Origin: a virus
Strand: one strand, 5' to 3'
Length of the DNA stretch: 32,664 nt
IMG/VR virus record: IMGVR_UViG_3300034073_002168
Span: 1-32,664 of that record
Positions 8,304 to 16,613 of the stretch are shown here, piece after piece. The notes beneath the pieces are model-generated. The model made no database searches. It was given only the letters and a program-made list of their open reading frames with translations, and was not told the DNA's origin. The translations under genes and the position numbers were made by a program. The stretch's first letter is position 1. Each line of letters starts with the position of its first letter.

Positions 8304-10544
8304 TTAGGAAATACAATCTATGATTTGCGTTAGTTTGGAAATAGATGTGACAATACCAATAGATGCTTTAATTTCAGCTCCAGTACCAGTAGAACTTCTA
8401 ATTCTAATTTCTGGATATTCATCAGAAACAATAGCAACAGGAGATTCTGAAATAAAATTCACAATTCCTCCAGAACTATTTACACCAACACTTACAGTCT
8501 CTCCAAATCCAGTAACAATAGGTATATCAAATGGATCAACAACAATATCACCAGTCGAATAACCAATTCCAGGTCGTATAATAGTTAGGCTAGCAATACC
8601 AACATTTATGGCAGAACCAACACCGACTGTAATTGTTCTTGGTCTTCTATATTGAGGTGCTAGTGGATCATATCTTAAATTGTTGGGGTCAATTACAACT
8701 CCACCAGGACCAACTATAGGAACTCTAGAAGAATCTACTTTAGTACTTCCTACTGGGTAATTTTCCCCAATAGAAACCATATAAACTTCAGAAACTTTTC
8801 CATCTCTAACAATACTTCTAGCAACAGCACCATAACCTTGCTTACTATTATCCACAACTTCTATAAATGGGGGATATCTATAACCCTCTCCAGGTTCTGT
8901 AATTTTTACGCCAATAATACTTGCAGTAATTTGAGCGTCATTAATATCCTGACCTACCTCTGGAACATTACGAACAAATCCACCAAGAATAACTTCAGCT
9001 TTTGCACCAGAACCACCACCACCAAAGATACGAATTTCTGGAATTTCTAACGGTCTTGGTAACTTGAAATTACATTCAGGAATTCCAGTTGCACCTCCTG
9101 AAGTATTTCCGACTTCACCCTCAGCATCTGCACCAAAAATATCATTAGCAATTCTTCCAATTTCTGCGGATAATTTTGCATTTTCTAAAATTCCACCCAA
9201 AAGATCGTCCTGATTTTCTGAACTTTTAACTCCTTTACCAACAGTATATTCAGTAAATACGCCACTACATTTTGATGGGTCTTGATTACATCCTAATAGT
9301 GAACCTGCTTTTGCAATTGTATCTACGCTACTAGTAAGTGTTTCATATATATCCATACCTTCAGCAAATAAATCACTAACACCTTCTAATGATGGTGATA
9401 CAGCTTCGGTAATTTTTCCAATAATAGTATTCAGTAGAGAACCAGCAAATTGAGTGCCAACGCAAGATACAAAGTTTTCTACATTATTTAAAGTAGATTC
9501 AAGTAATTCCTTTATATCATCATCTAAACTATTTGTTACTTGACCTACAGCACATAATAGACCTTCTTGTAGTCCAAATACTGGTTCAATAAATGCTTTT
9601 TGTGCTTCAACTCCCGCTAAAATTCCCGCTGCTTCATCTGAATATGAAGAAGCGACCTGATTATAAAGACTACCTAATCCCTCTTGAAGTGAGGGTATCA
9701 TAGTCTCTCCAAGAGTTTTAAACATCTGACCAGTAACAGAGTTTGTTAATGCTTTAATTGAAGCAGTTGCTCTGTCTATTTCTAAATCAATATTTGTAAA
9801 TGCAGATTGAAAACCAGTAACCTTACCTAATAAATTATTAACTTCTCCAATAATACCTTTGACAGCAGTATCTTCACAAGTATTTGCTAGAGTAATTACT
9901 CTTCCTATTCCAGTATAAGTTTGAATTTCAGGTTTTAATGGTGGTACTGTCTCATTAAATTCACCAGTTGCTGCAATATTTCTCTCATTAATAACTGCAA
10001 TTTGAGTATTAAGAGCTTCTGCTGCTTCTGCAGGGACATCTCTTGGTGATTTTTGAGATTGAGTATTTTGTTCGTTAGATTCGTCTGGTGCTAATGTCCC
10101 ATTTGGTTTTTCAACTCTTGAGGTGTAACCAGTAAAAGGAACAAATGGGGGAGTTGTTAATGGATTATAATTTTCTTGTGATACTTCTGATGTTCTTCCA
10201 AATACTCCGAGAATGACTGGTATTTGAGCATTATCTCCATCAAGAAAAAATCCAAATACAGAATCTGATGGTCTTAGTTTAGTATTTGTTGCGACATTAC
10301 CAGCACCAGAACCTGCGGTGGTTGGTAAAAGAACCTGTGCCCAAGGTAAATCTTCGTTTGATAATTCTTCTTCGTTAAACGGATGATAACCTAAAATTCT
10401 AACCTTTTGCCTATTTCCCCATCCACCACCATTATTTTGGCTCTCTTGACCAGTCCCAGATTCAAATGGTGCAACTTGCCCAACCCACCATCTAAATCCA
10501 TCTCTACCGATGAAATTACTCTTTAATAAAGATTCATCTATCAT
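8304..10544 (-). CDS. 5: Baseplate hub protein with gp5-type OB fold, no lysozyme domain
   Basis: The product has 746 residues. Positions 11-115 match the T4 gp5 N-terminal OB domain: FIGRDGFRWWVGQV, then VRILGYHP, then EDLPWAQVLLPTTAGSG, then FFLDGDNAQIPVILGVFG. T4 gp5 continues into a lysozyme domain, but here residues 170-470 are mostly helical with scattered cysteines and no lysozyme motif. The C-terminal 250 residues contain beta modules of the type PGEGYRYPPFIEVV and PGIGYSTGDIVV. The start overlaps the gp27-like stop by 4 bases (ATGA). In T4 the gp5 and gp27 trimers form the central hub, and the gene adjacency here supports the same partnership. Lysozyme and needle functions appear to be supplied by neighbouring genes. 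Confidence 0.85.
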   Translation of the reverse strand: MIDESLLKSNFIGRDGFRWWVGQVAPFESGTGQESQNNGGGWGNRQKVRILGYHPFNEEELSNEDLPWAQVLLPTTAGSGAGNVATNTKLRPSDSVFGFFLDGDNAQIPVILGVFGRTSEVSQENYNPLTTPPFVPFTGYTSRVEKPNGTLAPDESNEQNTQSQKSPRDVPAEAAEALNTQIAVINERNIAATGEFNETVPPLKPEIQTYTGIGRVITLANTCEDTAVKGIIGEVNNLLGKVTGFQSAFTNIDLEIDRATASIKALTNSVTGQMFKTLGETMIPSLQEGLGSLYNQVASSYSDEAAGILAGVEAQKAFIEPVFGLQEGLLCAVGQVTNSLDDDIKELLESTLNNVENFVSCVGTQFAGSLLNTIIGKITEAVSPSLEGVSDLFAEGMDIYETLTSSVDTIAKAGSLLGCNQDPSKCSGVFTEYTVGKGVKSSENQDDLLGGILENAKLSAEIGRIANDIFGADAEGEVGNTSGGATGIPECNFKLPRPLEIPEIRIFGGGGSGAKAEVILGGFVRNVPEVGQDINDAQITASIIGVKITEPGEGYRYPPFIEVVDNSKQGYGAVARSIVRDGKVSEVYMVSIGENYPVGSTKVDSSRVPIVGPGGVVIDPNNLRYDPLAPQYRRPRTITVGVGSAINVGIASLTIIRPGIGYSTGDIVVDPFDIPIVTGFGETVSVGVNSSGGIVNFISESPVAIVSDEYPEIRIRSSTGTGAEIKASIGIVTSISKLTQIIDCIS

Positions 10545-11866
10545 AGATTTTGCCTTCCAAAGGTATCTCTAATAAGTTTTAATGATGTATATGAATTTTC
10601 AGCATCAAAATGATGACAAAGTTCTTTTATGATATATAGACCACTTATTTCAGGGTCATATTCTTGCTTATCGACGCTTTCACTTGTCTTAGGAAATAAG
10701 CATTCTATAGAATCTCCTGCATTTAAATCTAAATTACAGGGAACCATAATATTTATGGCCTGTGTCAAAAGCAGATTATATCTCATCAGAGATTGTGATT
10801 GGTATTTTTCTGGGTCAGAATTTAAACCTTTTGTAACCTCTTGGTCAGTTGTTCCAATATCTAGTATTTGGGTAAAAATTCTTGTTGGTATATCACCTAA
10901 GGTCTGATTTGAACCATCAGAGACCTTAGGTAATTTTGGTTTACTTCCTAGGGTTTTAACTTTGTTCTTATAATCGCTGAAACTATACTGACCTTCTTGA
11001 GGAGAAGTTACATTAAAATTAACAGGATTGAAAAACATTCTTTGACTTGCATAAGCACCTAGTCTTAGTTTTTCTAAAAGATTTTGGTTTCTATCTACAT
11101 AATAATTCAATATATGAAATTCTTTATCAATTTTTTCTAGACCATCAAAAGATTCGCCAGTAAGAATATACTGATATGTTGCTTTCTTTTCCTGAGTGAT
11201 TAAACCATCTAAAGACCTAAAATTAAATCCTTCTTTTGTTTGATAGAATACAAATCCAGCGTTAGAATCTTTTTCATCAGGAACTGCCTTTGATGCCAAC
11301 CAAACTAAAACAGTAAATGGTTTTCTAAGATTGCCAATAAAACCATAAGGATTAGAAGTTTTATCCACCTGATTGATTTTATTTGCTACTAAGTATTCTT
11401 CAAGTATACTAGTTACAGATTCATCTATTCTAAGGTCTGATGGATATTTTTTTACTACACGAATTGTTTCATTTGTAATCGCTTCTCTAGATACTAAATT
11501 TAATGTAAAACTTTCTCTTGTTGTGTCTACTACTACATCAGTAATACTGGAGACATAAAGATATCTTTCTGGTGTTGTAAAATCTAAAGAACTTTTAACA
11601 TTACTTGAGTTAGGAGCAACTTTTAATACCAGTCTTTCGCCACCTCTTAATGGTAAACCATTATAAATTGACTGCTTATCCTTAGAACCTTTAGGTGGAG
11701 TTATAGTGTTCCCCACGTTCATAATTTTTAATTTGGCAGTAATTGTTGGAGAAAAAATATCCTCATAATAGTCAAAAATTACTGCACCCTGAGAAATATC
11801 TACAGTTCTTGACTGGTCATTTGATTCTAATATTAAGGTTTCGTAAACGGATTTTTGTAATGCCAT
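10541..11866 (-). CDS. 27: gp27-like baseplate hub subunit
   Basis: The product has 441 residues and starts MALQKSVYETLILES. Its size, all-beta pattern and position next to the OB-fold hub fit the gp27/gpD fold that joins the tail tube to the spike. Recognisable hub-like stretches are SPTITAKLKIMNVG, RYLYVSSITDVVVD and a C-terminal MVPCNLDLNAGDSIECLFP followed by ISGLYIIKELCHHF, which resemble the barrel and lid region of hub proteins. T4 gp27 is 391 residues. The start overlaps the upstream stop in a TAATG. Primary-sequence similarity to T4 gp27 is weak, so the call leans on context. Confidence 0.7.
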   Translation of the reverse strand: MALQKSVYETLILESNDQSRTVDISQGAVIFDYYEDIFSPTITAKLKIMNVGNTITPPKGSKDKQSIYNGLPLRGGERLVLKVAPNSSNVKSSLDFTTPERYLYVSSITDVVVDTTRESFTLNLVSREAITNETIRVVKKYPSDLRIDESVTSILEEYLVANKINQVDKTSNPYGFIGNLRKPFTVLVWLASKAVPDEKDSNAGFVFYQTKEGFNFRSLDGLITQEKKATYQYILTGESFDGLEKIDKEFHILNYYVDRNQNLLEKLRLGAYASQRMFFNPVNFNVTSPQEGQYSFSDYKNKVKTLGSKPKLPKVSDGSNQTLGDIPTRIFTQILDIGTTDQEVTKGLNSDPEKYQSQSLMRYNLLLTQAINIMVPCNLDLNAGDSIECLFPKTSESVDKQEYDPEISGLYIIKELCHHFDAENSYTSLKLIRDTFGRQNL

Positions 11867-13917
11867 TAGACGTAAGATAAATCCAAGAGAAGTTTTTGTT
11901 TCATAAAGTTATTTAACAAGGTTCCCATAGAGACTGAAGATTTTGTAACCGAAGGCATCATAGGACCTTGAGACATTTGTGGTGCTGGAGACGATTGTTC
12001 TGGTATAAAGGCAAATATCTCTGCTGGTTTGTTTACTGGAGTTAGTGATTGAAAAAGTGTTTGTTTAGATTGCTGTGATGGGGTTTGAGATATTTGTGCT
12101 GGTGGTGGGGTTTGTGCTTGTGGTTGTGGAGATACTTGTGCTGGTGATGGGGATTGTTGTTGAGGTTGTTGTGTTACTTGTCCTGGAGAAATTTTACTTG
12201 CAGAAGAACCAGCTGCACCGTGAGAAACAGTAATTCCTCTACTACCTATAATTTCAGCTTCTCTACCATATCCACCTCTAGAATAAACTTCACCAACTGC
12301 AAATGGGAATTTAGTAGCAGAACCTGGCTGGGAAGGAAAAGTACGTTTTACATTTGGATTAATTTCTTGAATATCAACTCCAGCACTACTTCTTGCATCA
12401 TGAGCTCTTTGTTCTGCTGCAATTTGGTTTCTAAGTGTTCCATCATTTTTAGATGCATATTGATTTAAATTTCCAAACCATACGGTAGAACCTCTTGCAA
12501 GCATTACTTTTACTGCTTGGAAAGATACCTCTCTAATATTTGCTAGTTCTTCTTGTGTTGGATTTGCATTCTTAGAATCAATATGAAAGTGTGTAGCATA
12601 TTGTGCTTCACCTTTACTTCCAGAACCACCTTGAATAAAACCACCAGCACCTGTTTGAGGTATCAACTTCATAGTACCTGCTGATACTGCTCTGGATGGT
12701 GAGGGTGAGGATGGTTGTGATTGTTGTGGTTTTGAACCTTCTTTTTGCAAATATTCGTAAGCAATTTTAGATGCTTTCCAACGGTCTCCAAGTTCTCCCC
12801 AAACAATATATCTATAAGATGCTTTTTTTAGTTCTTCATCAGTTGAATTTGGATTCATAAAAACCTTTAAAACACCATCAGACCCACTATTGTAATATGG
12901 CAAAGACATCTCATGTTTAATCCAATCAATTTGCTCTGAAGCACTTGCGGTTTCTAAAGGTTTTCCTAAAAATTTCTCAGCAGCAACAATTCTAGACCTA
13001 TTCCAACTAATTAGTCCTTTATTAATTCCAGCTCCATCATTTAATATCCAGGGTTTTCTTTTTGCTTGCCACACAGATTCTGTCTGTATATTTCCTGCCA
13101 AATATGCAGCTGCCTTAGGTGGAAACCCTTTTTGTGTCAATAATTTAGCACCATCTTTTAAATTTGTAGGATTTGGACCAACTGAACTAGAAGTAGAACC
13201 AGAAGAAGTATCACCATAAGCACCCATGTCTTCAGGAGTACTTCCAAATGGAGGGATTTCTTGACCACTATAAGAACCTATTTGCGTACCATCTTCAGTA
13301 GTTTGAGTTAAAGGTGTAGTAATTAATTTTACTCCTGCCTCTAGTTCACTTCCCATATCATTAATTGAATCGACAAGTTCATCAAATGAATTTCTTATTC
13401 TATTTGAATCATCAAATAAATCAAAGTTTTTTAAATTTTCAATTGCTCCAGTAATCAAACTATATGAGGATTGAAAAACTCTAATTGCTCCTGTTACAAA
13501 ACTACCAATAATTCTTCCAGCTTCCTGAAGTCTAGCAATAAATTCCTTTGCCATTCCTTCCCAAGTTGGGAGATTTTTAATAACCCAACCAGCAGCAAGA
13601 TATCCTAGAGTATTTACAATTCTGTCAATAAAACTTCCAGTACCATCAACAATACTAGGTTTTGAAGTTATATTTGGAGAAGAAGCAATTTGTTTTGCTT
13701 CCAATTCATCTTCTTGCTCTTGCCTTATAGTAGCATACTCTCTTTTTTTTCTTTCCGTAAGAATTTGTGAACTTATTTTTTCTCTATCCTCAGTTCTTTC
13801 CTTCAATAACTTTGAAAGATTGGTAAGAGAAGTTTGAGTATTAAGTAAAGTTTTTTGAGACTTCTTAATACTTTCATTAAAATTAGTTCTTTTTGGTAAT
13901 AAGGTAGTTTGTGCCAT
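11866..13917 (-). CDS. Tail-associated lysozyme protein with coiled coil and possible second hydrolase domain
   Basis: The product has 683 residues. Residues 15-75 are a charged, probably coiled-coil helix, and 95-165 are amphipathic and hydrophobic, like tape-measure proteins. About 248-392 matches the phage tail lysozyme family (Phage_lysozyme2): LLTQKGFPPKAAAYLAGNIQTES, then GLISWNRSR, then IDWIKHEM. Glu280 in NIQTES is the likely catalytic acid. Residues 438-570 form another compact domain with HFHID (443-447), AHDARSSAGVD (505-515) and a later His566. These spaced His and Asp residues could bind a metal, as in M15- or M23-type peptidases, but I could not place the domain firmly. A Gln/Pro-rich linker follows. 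The likely role is local peptidoglycan cutting during DNA injection, replacing the lysozyme domain missing from gp5. Confidence 0.8.
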   Translation of the reverse strand: MAQTTLLPKRTNFNESIKKSQKTLLNTQTSLTNLSKLLKERTEDREKISSQILTERKKREYATIRQEQEDELEAKQIASSPNITSKPSIVDGTGSFIDRIVNTLGYLAAGWVIKNLPTWEGMAKEFIARLQEAGRIIGSFVTGAIRVFQSSYSLITGAIENLKNFDLFDDSNRIRNSFDELVDSINDMGSELEAGVKLITTPLTQTTEDGTQIGSYSGQEIPPFGSTPEDMGAYGDTSSGSTSSSVGPNPTNLKDGAKLLTQKGFPPKAAAYLAGNIQTESVWQAKRKPWILNDGAGINKGLISWNRSRIVAAEKFLGKPLETASASEQIDWIKHEMSLPYYNSGSDGVLKVFMNPNSTDEELKKASYRYIVWGELGDRWKASKIAYEYLQKEGSKPQQSQPSSPSPSRAVSAGTMKLIPQTGAGGFIQGGSGSKGEAQYATHFHIDSKNANPTQEELANIREVSFQAVKVMLARGSTVWFGNLNQYASKNDGTLRNQIAAEQRAHDARSSAGVDIQEINPNVKRTFPSQPGSATKFPFAVGEVYSRGGYGREAEIIGSRGITVSHGAAGSSASKISPGQVTQQPQQQSPSPAQVSPQPQAQTPPPAQISQTPSQQSKQTLFQSLTPVNKPAEIFAFIPEQSSPAPQMSQGPMMPSVTKSSVSMGTLLNNFMKQKLLLDLSYV

Positions 13918-13918
13918 A

Positions 13919-15694
13919 TTACATTACCACATTATAATTTAATTGTGAGTAAAGCACATAAAAATTATCTGGATTTGATGATGAAATAAGTGGAACATCA
14001 GTCACAGTCGGTGACATAGGAGGAGTTGTTGGTTTTTGTTGGGGAGCACTAGAGACTATCACATTTGGTGGTGGTTCTTTTGGAGGTTCCATCGCAGGAG
14101 GTGTCGATGGTTTAGCCTGTATCATATCAGGTTTCGCAGTAATCTGTTGAAGTTTAGAAGTATCCACTTTCATTTTTTCAGTTTCCATCAAAAATGGTGG
14201 AGTATCCGTTTTACCTTCAAGATAATCTATTTCATCTTGTGTCAGTTCTAATTCTTCATAAGTCATTCCTTTTTTCAATCCATCAGAAATCATATTCCAA
14301 TAATCACGTTCTGATTCCCAATATTTTTCTTCTTTTGATTTTTCACCTTCAGGTATAAATGCCAAGTCTTTTGATTCTGGCATCATTGGTTTTTTTGGTT
14401 CATATTTTTCTTTCTTTTCGTTCTCTTTCATAGAGATATTTAATGTTTGATTCTGACCAGAAGGAATCATAGTAGATGTTGGAGTACTTTCTGCTAATTT
14501 TTTAGATTCTTCTGTAGGTACTTTTTGTTCTGGTGGAGTTTTTGACTCAGCCATACTCTCCATATTTGCTGGTAAATTTGGTGGTGTATTTTTTGAATCA
14601 GTACCAGAAGGTTGTGGAGAATTTACTTTTAGGTCTTGAACTTTTGGTTGTTGTGGTTGTGCTTCTGGTGGTTTATTTCCACCTCTTGGCGTATTGCCAA
14701 TTATACCAGCACCTCCACGAAAACCGGGAGCAAAGCTTTCAACCATCTCATCGGCAAATGAAGCAAGTCTAGCAGCACCTCCGATAGGTCCAGGAGCAAA
14801 TCCAAGAGCATTTGTAGCGGCATCGGCATATTCTCCGCTTTTCAAATTCATGCCAGCACCAATAGCACTAAACATACCACCAAATATTCCAGGTCCTCTG
14901 CCACCAGAACCTCCAGAAGGTTTAGGACTTGCTGGACTTGGTGGTGATTTTTTTCCTCCACTAAGCATAGATCCTAAACCAGCAGCTGCTGCTCCTGCTG
15001 CTTTAAAAGGAAGTTTAATTGCATTCAAAGTCAAACTAGTAACAGTTCTAATTACTGCACCTATGGCAGTTTTTACTAAACCTAATCCAAACTTTATAGA
15101 AGCAATTACTCCTACACCAATACCAATATTAGATAATAAACTATTTTTAATATCATTTAACGCCTTTTCATCTTTATTTCGCCAAGCATTTAATGCTTTA
15201 ATTCCTTGAAGACCTAACCACCCAAGAAAAAGGCTTGTTAAAGCATTAGCAACGTTTCCAAATATATTTTCTACTTTATTTGATAATGCTTGAATAGGAG
15301 CAGATATTGCATTCCTTATTTTTTGTTCTAATTGATTTTCAGAATCAATTCTTATTTTTCTTTGAGTACTTTGTACTTCCTGTTTTTGTTCTTTTGCTAA
15401 AAGATTTTGTTCAGATTGAGTATCTGCTTGTATAAGTTTATATACATTAGCAATATTTTGAGAAAGAGTATTAATCTGATTTTGTAAGCTTTGAAATTGC
15501 TGCTGTATTCCCGTTAAAGTAGTTTGATTTTGTTGCTGAGATTCTGCAAACTTCTTAGATTGCTCTGCAATCTCAGTCTTATACCCAATATCAGTTCCCC
15601 TAAAACTAGAAGAAGATACTCTAGAAGAACTAAAAAATGAGTTTCGGTTTTCTCTAGATAAGGGAGAACCTGTTAGTGGGTCTACTTCAGCCAT
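13919..15694 (-). CDS. Probable tail tape-measure protein (gp29-like role)
   Basis: The product has 591 residues, almost the length of T4 gp29 (590). Residues 28-130 are Gln-rich heptad-like helix (QQQFQSLQNQINTLSQNIAN). About 135-240 is strongly hydrophobic and helical (ALTSLFLGWLGLQGIKAL, then IGIGVGVIASIKFGLGLV). A Gly/Ala-rich stretch and a long Pro/Lys/Glu-rich tail follow. Coiled coil plus hydrophobic segments is the usual tape-measure layout. It is translated immediately after the gp26/58-codon chaperone cassette, overlapping it by 8 bases, as tape-measure genes follow the G/GT chaperones of lambda-like phages. The next gene shares the same N-terminal layout, so a two-part tape or hub is possible. 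T4 gp29 similarity could not be judged by eye. Confidence 0.6.
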   Translation of the reverse strand: MAEVDPLTGSPLSRENRNSFFSSSRVSSSSFRGTDIGYKTEIAEQSKKFAESQQQNQTTLTGIQQQFQSLQNQINTLSQNIANVYKLIQADTQSEQNLLAKEQKQEVQSTQRKIRIDSENQLEQKIRNAISAPIQALSNKVENIFGNVANALTSLFLGWLGLQGIKALNAWRNKDEKALNDIKNSLLSNIGIGVGVIASIKFGLGLVKTAIGAVIRTVTSLTLNAIKLPFKAAGAAAAGLGSMLSGGKKSPPSPASPKPSGGSGGRGPGIFGGMFSAIGAGMNLKSGEYADAATNALGFAPGPIGGAARLASFADEMVESFAPGFRGGAGIIGNTPRGGNKPPEAQPQQPKVQDLKVNSPQPSGTDSKNTPPNLPANMESMAESKTPPEQKVPTEESKKLAESTPTSTMIPSGQNQTLNISMKENEKKEKYEPKKPMMPESKDLAFIPEGEKSKEEKYWESERDYWNMISDGLKKGMTYEELELTQDEIDYLEGKTDTPPFLMETEKMKVDTSKLQQITAKPDMIQAKPSTPPAMEPPKEPPPNVIVSSAPQQKPTTPPMSPTVTDVPLISSSNPDNFYVLYSQLNYNVVM

Positions 15695-15863
15695 TTGCTA
15701 CACTATTTTTGAGATTTTGCTCTTCAATATATTGCTGTAGAAGTGCAATATAAACATCTCTCTCCCAAGGTATCATATTTTCTAACTCTGTCAAAGAGTA
15801 TTTATGATGTTGCATTAATGCAAAATTAACTTGATAATATGACACAAGACTTTCATGTGCCAT
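15687..15863 (-). CDS. 58-codon tail assembly chaperone extension (T-like), likely fused to gp26 by -1 frameshift
   Basis: The ATG at 15863 opens a 58-residue frame, MAHESLVSYYQVNFALMQHH, followed by KYSLTELENMIPWERDVYIALLQQYIEEQN, ending in TGA at 15687-15689. It lies in the -1 frame relative to gp26, and its frame is already open from the slippery heptamer at 15872-15878. It may therefore be made mainly as the C-terminal part of a gp26 fusion of about 298 residues. The helical sequence with a central PWERD block resembles the second half of tail-assembly chaperones that recruit the tape measure. It occupies the place of T4 gene 51 (after 26) but is far shorter than gp51 (249 residues). The Shine-Dalgarno for separate initiation is poor. 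It overlaps the next gene's start by 8 bases. Confidence 0.75.
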   Translation of the reverse strand: MAHESLVSYYQVNFALMQHHKYSLTELENMIPWERDVYIALLQQYIEEQNLKNSVANG

Positions 15864-15865
15864 TC

Positions 15866-15893
15866 CTAGGCGAAAAAAGATGTTAATCCCTCC
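15866..15893 (-). promoter_or_regulatory. Programmed -1 ribosomal frameshift signal at the end of gp26
   Basis: On the minus strand, GGAGGG (15888-15893) is followed after 9 bases by the heptamer T TTT TTC (15872-15878) in the gp26 frame, then GCC and the gp26 stop TAG (15866-15868). Slipping back one base reads on as CGC CTA GGA ATG, straight into the 58-codon frame. A purine-rich Shine-Dalgarno about 10 bases upstream of a slippery heptamer is the arrangement that stimulates -1 frameshifting in E. coli dnaX. GGAGGG is 24 bases from the downstream ATG, too far to be its normal ribosome site. Confidence 0.75.
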
Positions 15894-16582
15894 AATACAA
15901 CTTCACTCTCAACACCAGTATTTGGATTCTTTATTTTTAATTTATGAGATAACTTAGGCATAGTTTGGAAGAATGTTTCAATTTCCTTAAACTGACTTGA
16001 ACTTAGTTGGTCTATGAACTCAACCAATTCTTTTTTAGTGCATTCTGACGCAGACCAAGACTCTTCTTCATTATAAACTTGATCCATACAAGAACAAATC
16101 AAATCAAAAGTATCTTCAACTCCTACATCACCCCCGGCAAAGTTAGTTTTAATAAACTCTTCCATAGAAGGATATTTCATTCTAAGAACTAGAGAATCAT
16201 CTAACTTAATATCTCTAGAATGTTTAGGATCAATAGTTACTTCTATTTCTTCTAGATTGATAGTTACAGGAACTCTAGTACTTCCATCATCAGGACAAGT
16301 AATCAAAACCTCAACAGTTTCTCCTACAGATTTTCCTCTAATGTTAAGAAAAATATATTCAATATCAAAAGTTGCAAGTTGATTGACCTTTATTCCACGA
16401 GTAAGAATACAATTTGAAATTACAGTTTTGACTGCTTCTGCAATTTGACTTGCATCTTCACTTTCCTGAGCGATGATAAGAATTTTTTCTTCCTTAACTA
16501 AAAAAGGTCTATACTTTATAGTTTTCTTAGTAGATGGTATAGTCAACTCATAAGTTGGAGTTGCAATCTTTGGTAATGGCAT
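15866..16582 (-). CDS. 26: Baseplate hub/tail assembly protein gp26 (T4 baseplate family)
   Basis: The product has 238 residues. The N-terminus KIATPTYELTIPSTKKTIKY followed by RPFLVKEEKILIIAQES is the hallmark of the T4 gp26 family (Pfam T4_baseplate). T4 gp26 is about 208 residues. In T4, gp26 and gp51 are needed for hub assembly and have been compared with the tape-measure chaperones of lambda. Here the gene ends in a slippery T TTT TTC two codons before its stop, with an in-frame continuation after a -1 shift, which supports that comparison. It lies 26 bases downstream of gp54, and the gap carries a CTAAATA late-promoter-like element. Confidence 0.88.
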   Translation of the reverse strand: MPLPKIATPTYELTIPSTKKTIKYRPFLVKEEKILIIAQESEDASQIAEAVKTVISNCILTRGIKVNQLATFDIEYIFLNIRGKSVGETVEVLITCPDDGSTRVPVTINLEEIEVTIDPKHSRDIKLDDSLVLRMKYPSMEEFIKTNFAGGDVGVEDTFDLICSCMDQVYNEEESWSASECTKKELVEFIDQLSSSQFKEIETFFQTMPKLSHKLKIKNPNTGVESEVVLEGLTSFFA

Positions 16583-16605
16583 AATTTAACTCTTTAATTT
16601 TATTT

Positions 16606-16613
16606 TATTTAGA
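16606..16613 (-). promoter_or_regulatory. Candidate T4-type late promoter for gp26
   Basis: Minus-strand TCTAAATA overlaps the gp54 stop and ends 24 bases before the gp26 ATG. It differs from the T4 late -10 element TATAAATA at one base. The same octamer stands 27 bases before gp4 on the other strand, which makes chance less likely. No -35 is expected for this class. Confidence 0.5.

Noticed and set aside
14694-15209. 171-codon plus-strand frame rich in Pro and Ala
   Set aside because: It is antisense to the Gly/Ala-rich part of the tape-measure candidate, without a ribosome site or recognisable domain.
15799-15806. CATAAATA on the minus strand as a late promoter for the tape-measure candidate
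   Set aside because: It lies inside the 58-codon ORF, more than 100 bases from the next start. A chance match in AT-rich coding sequence is likely.
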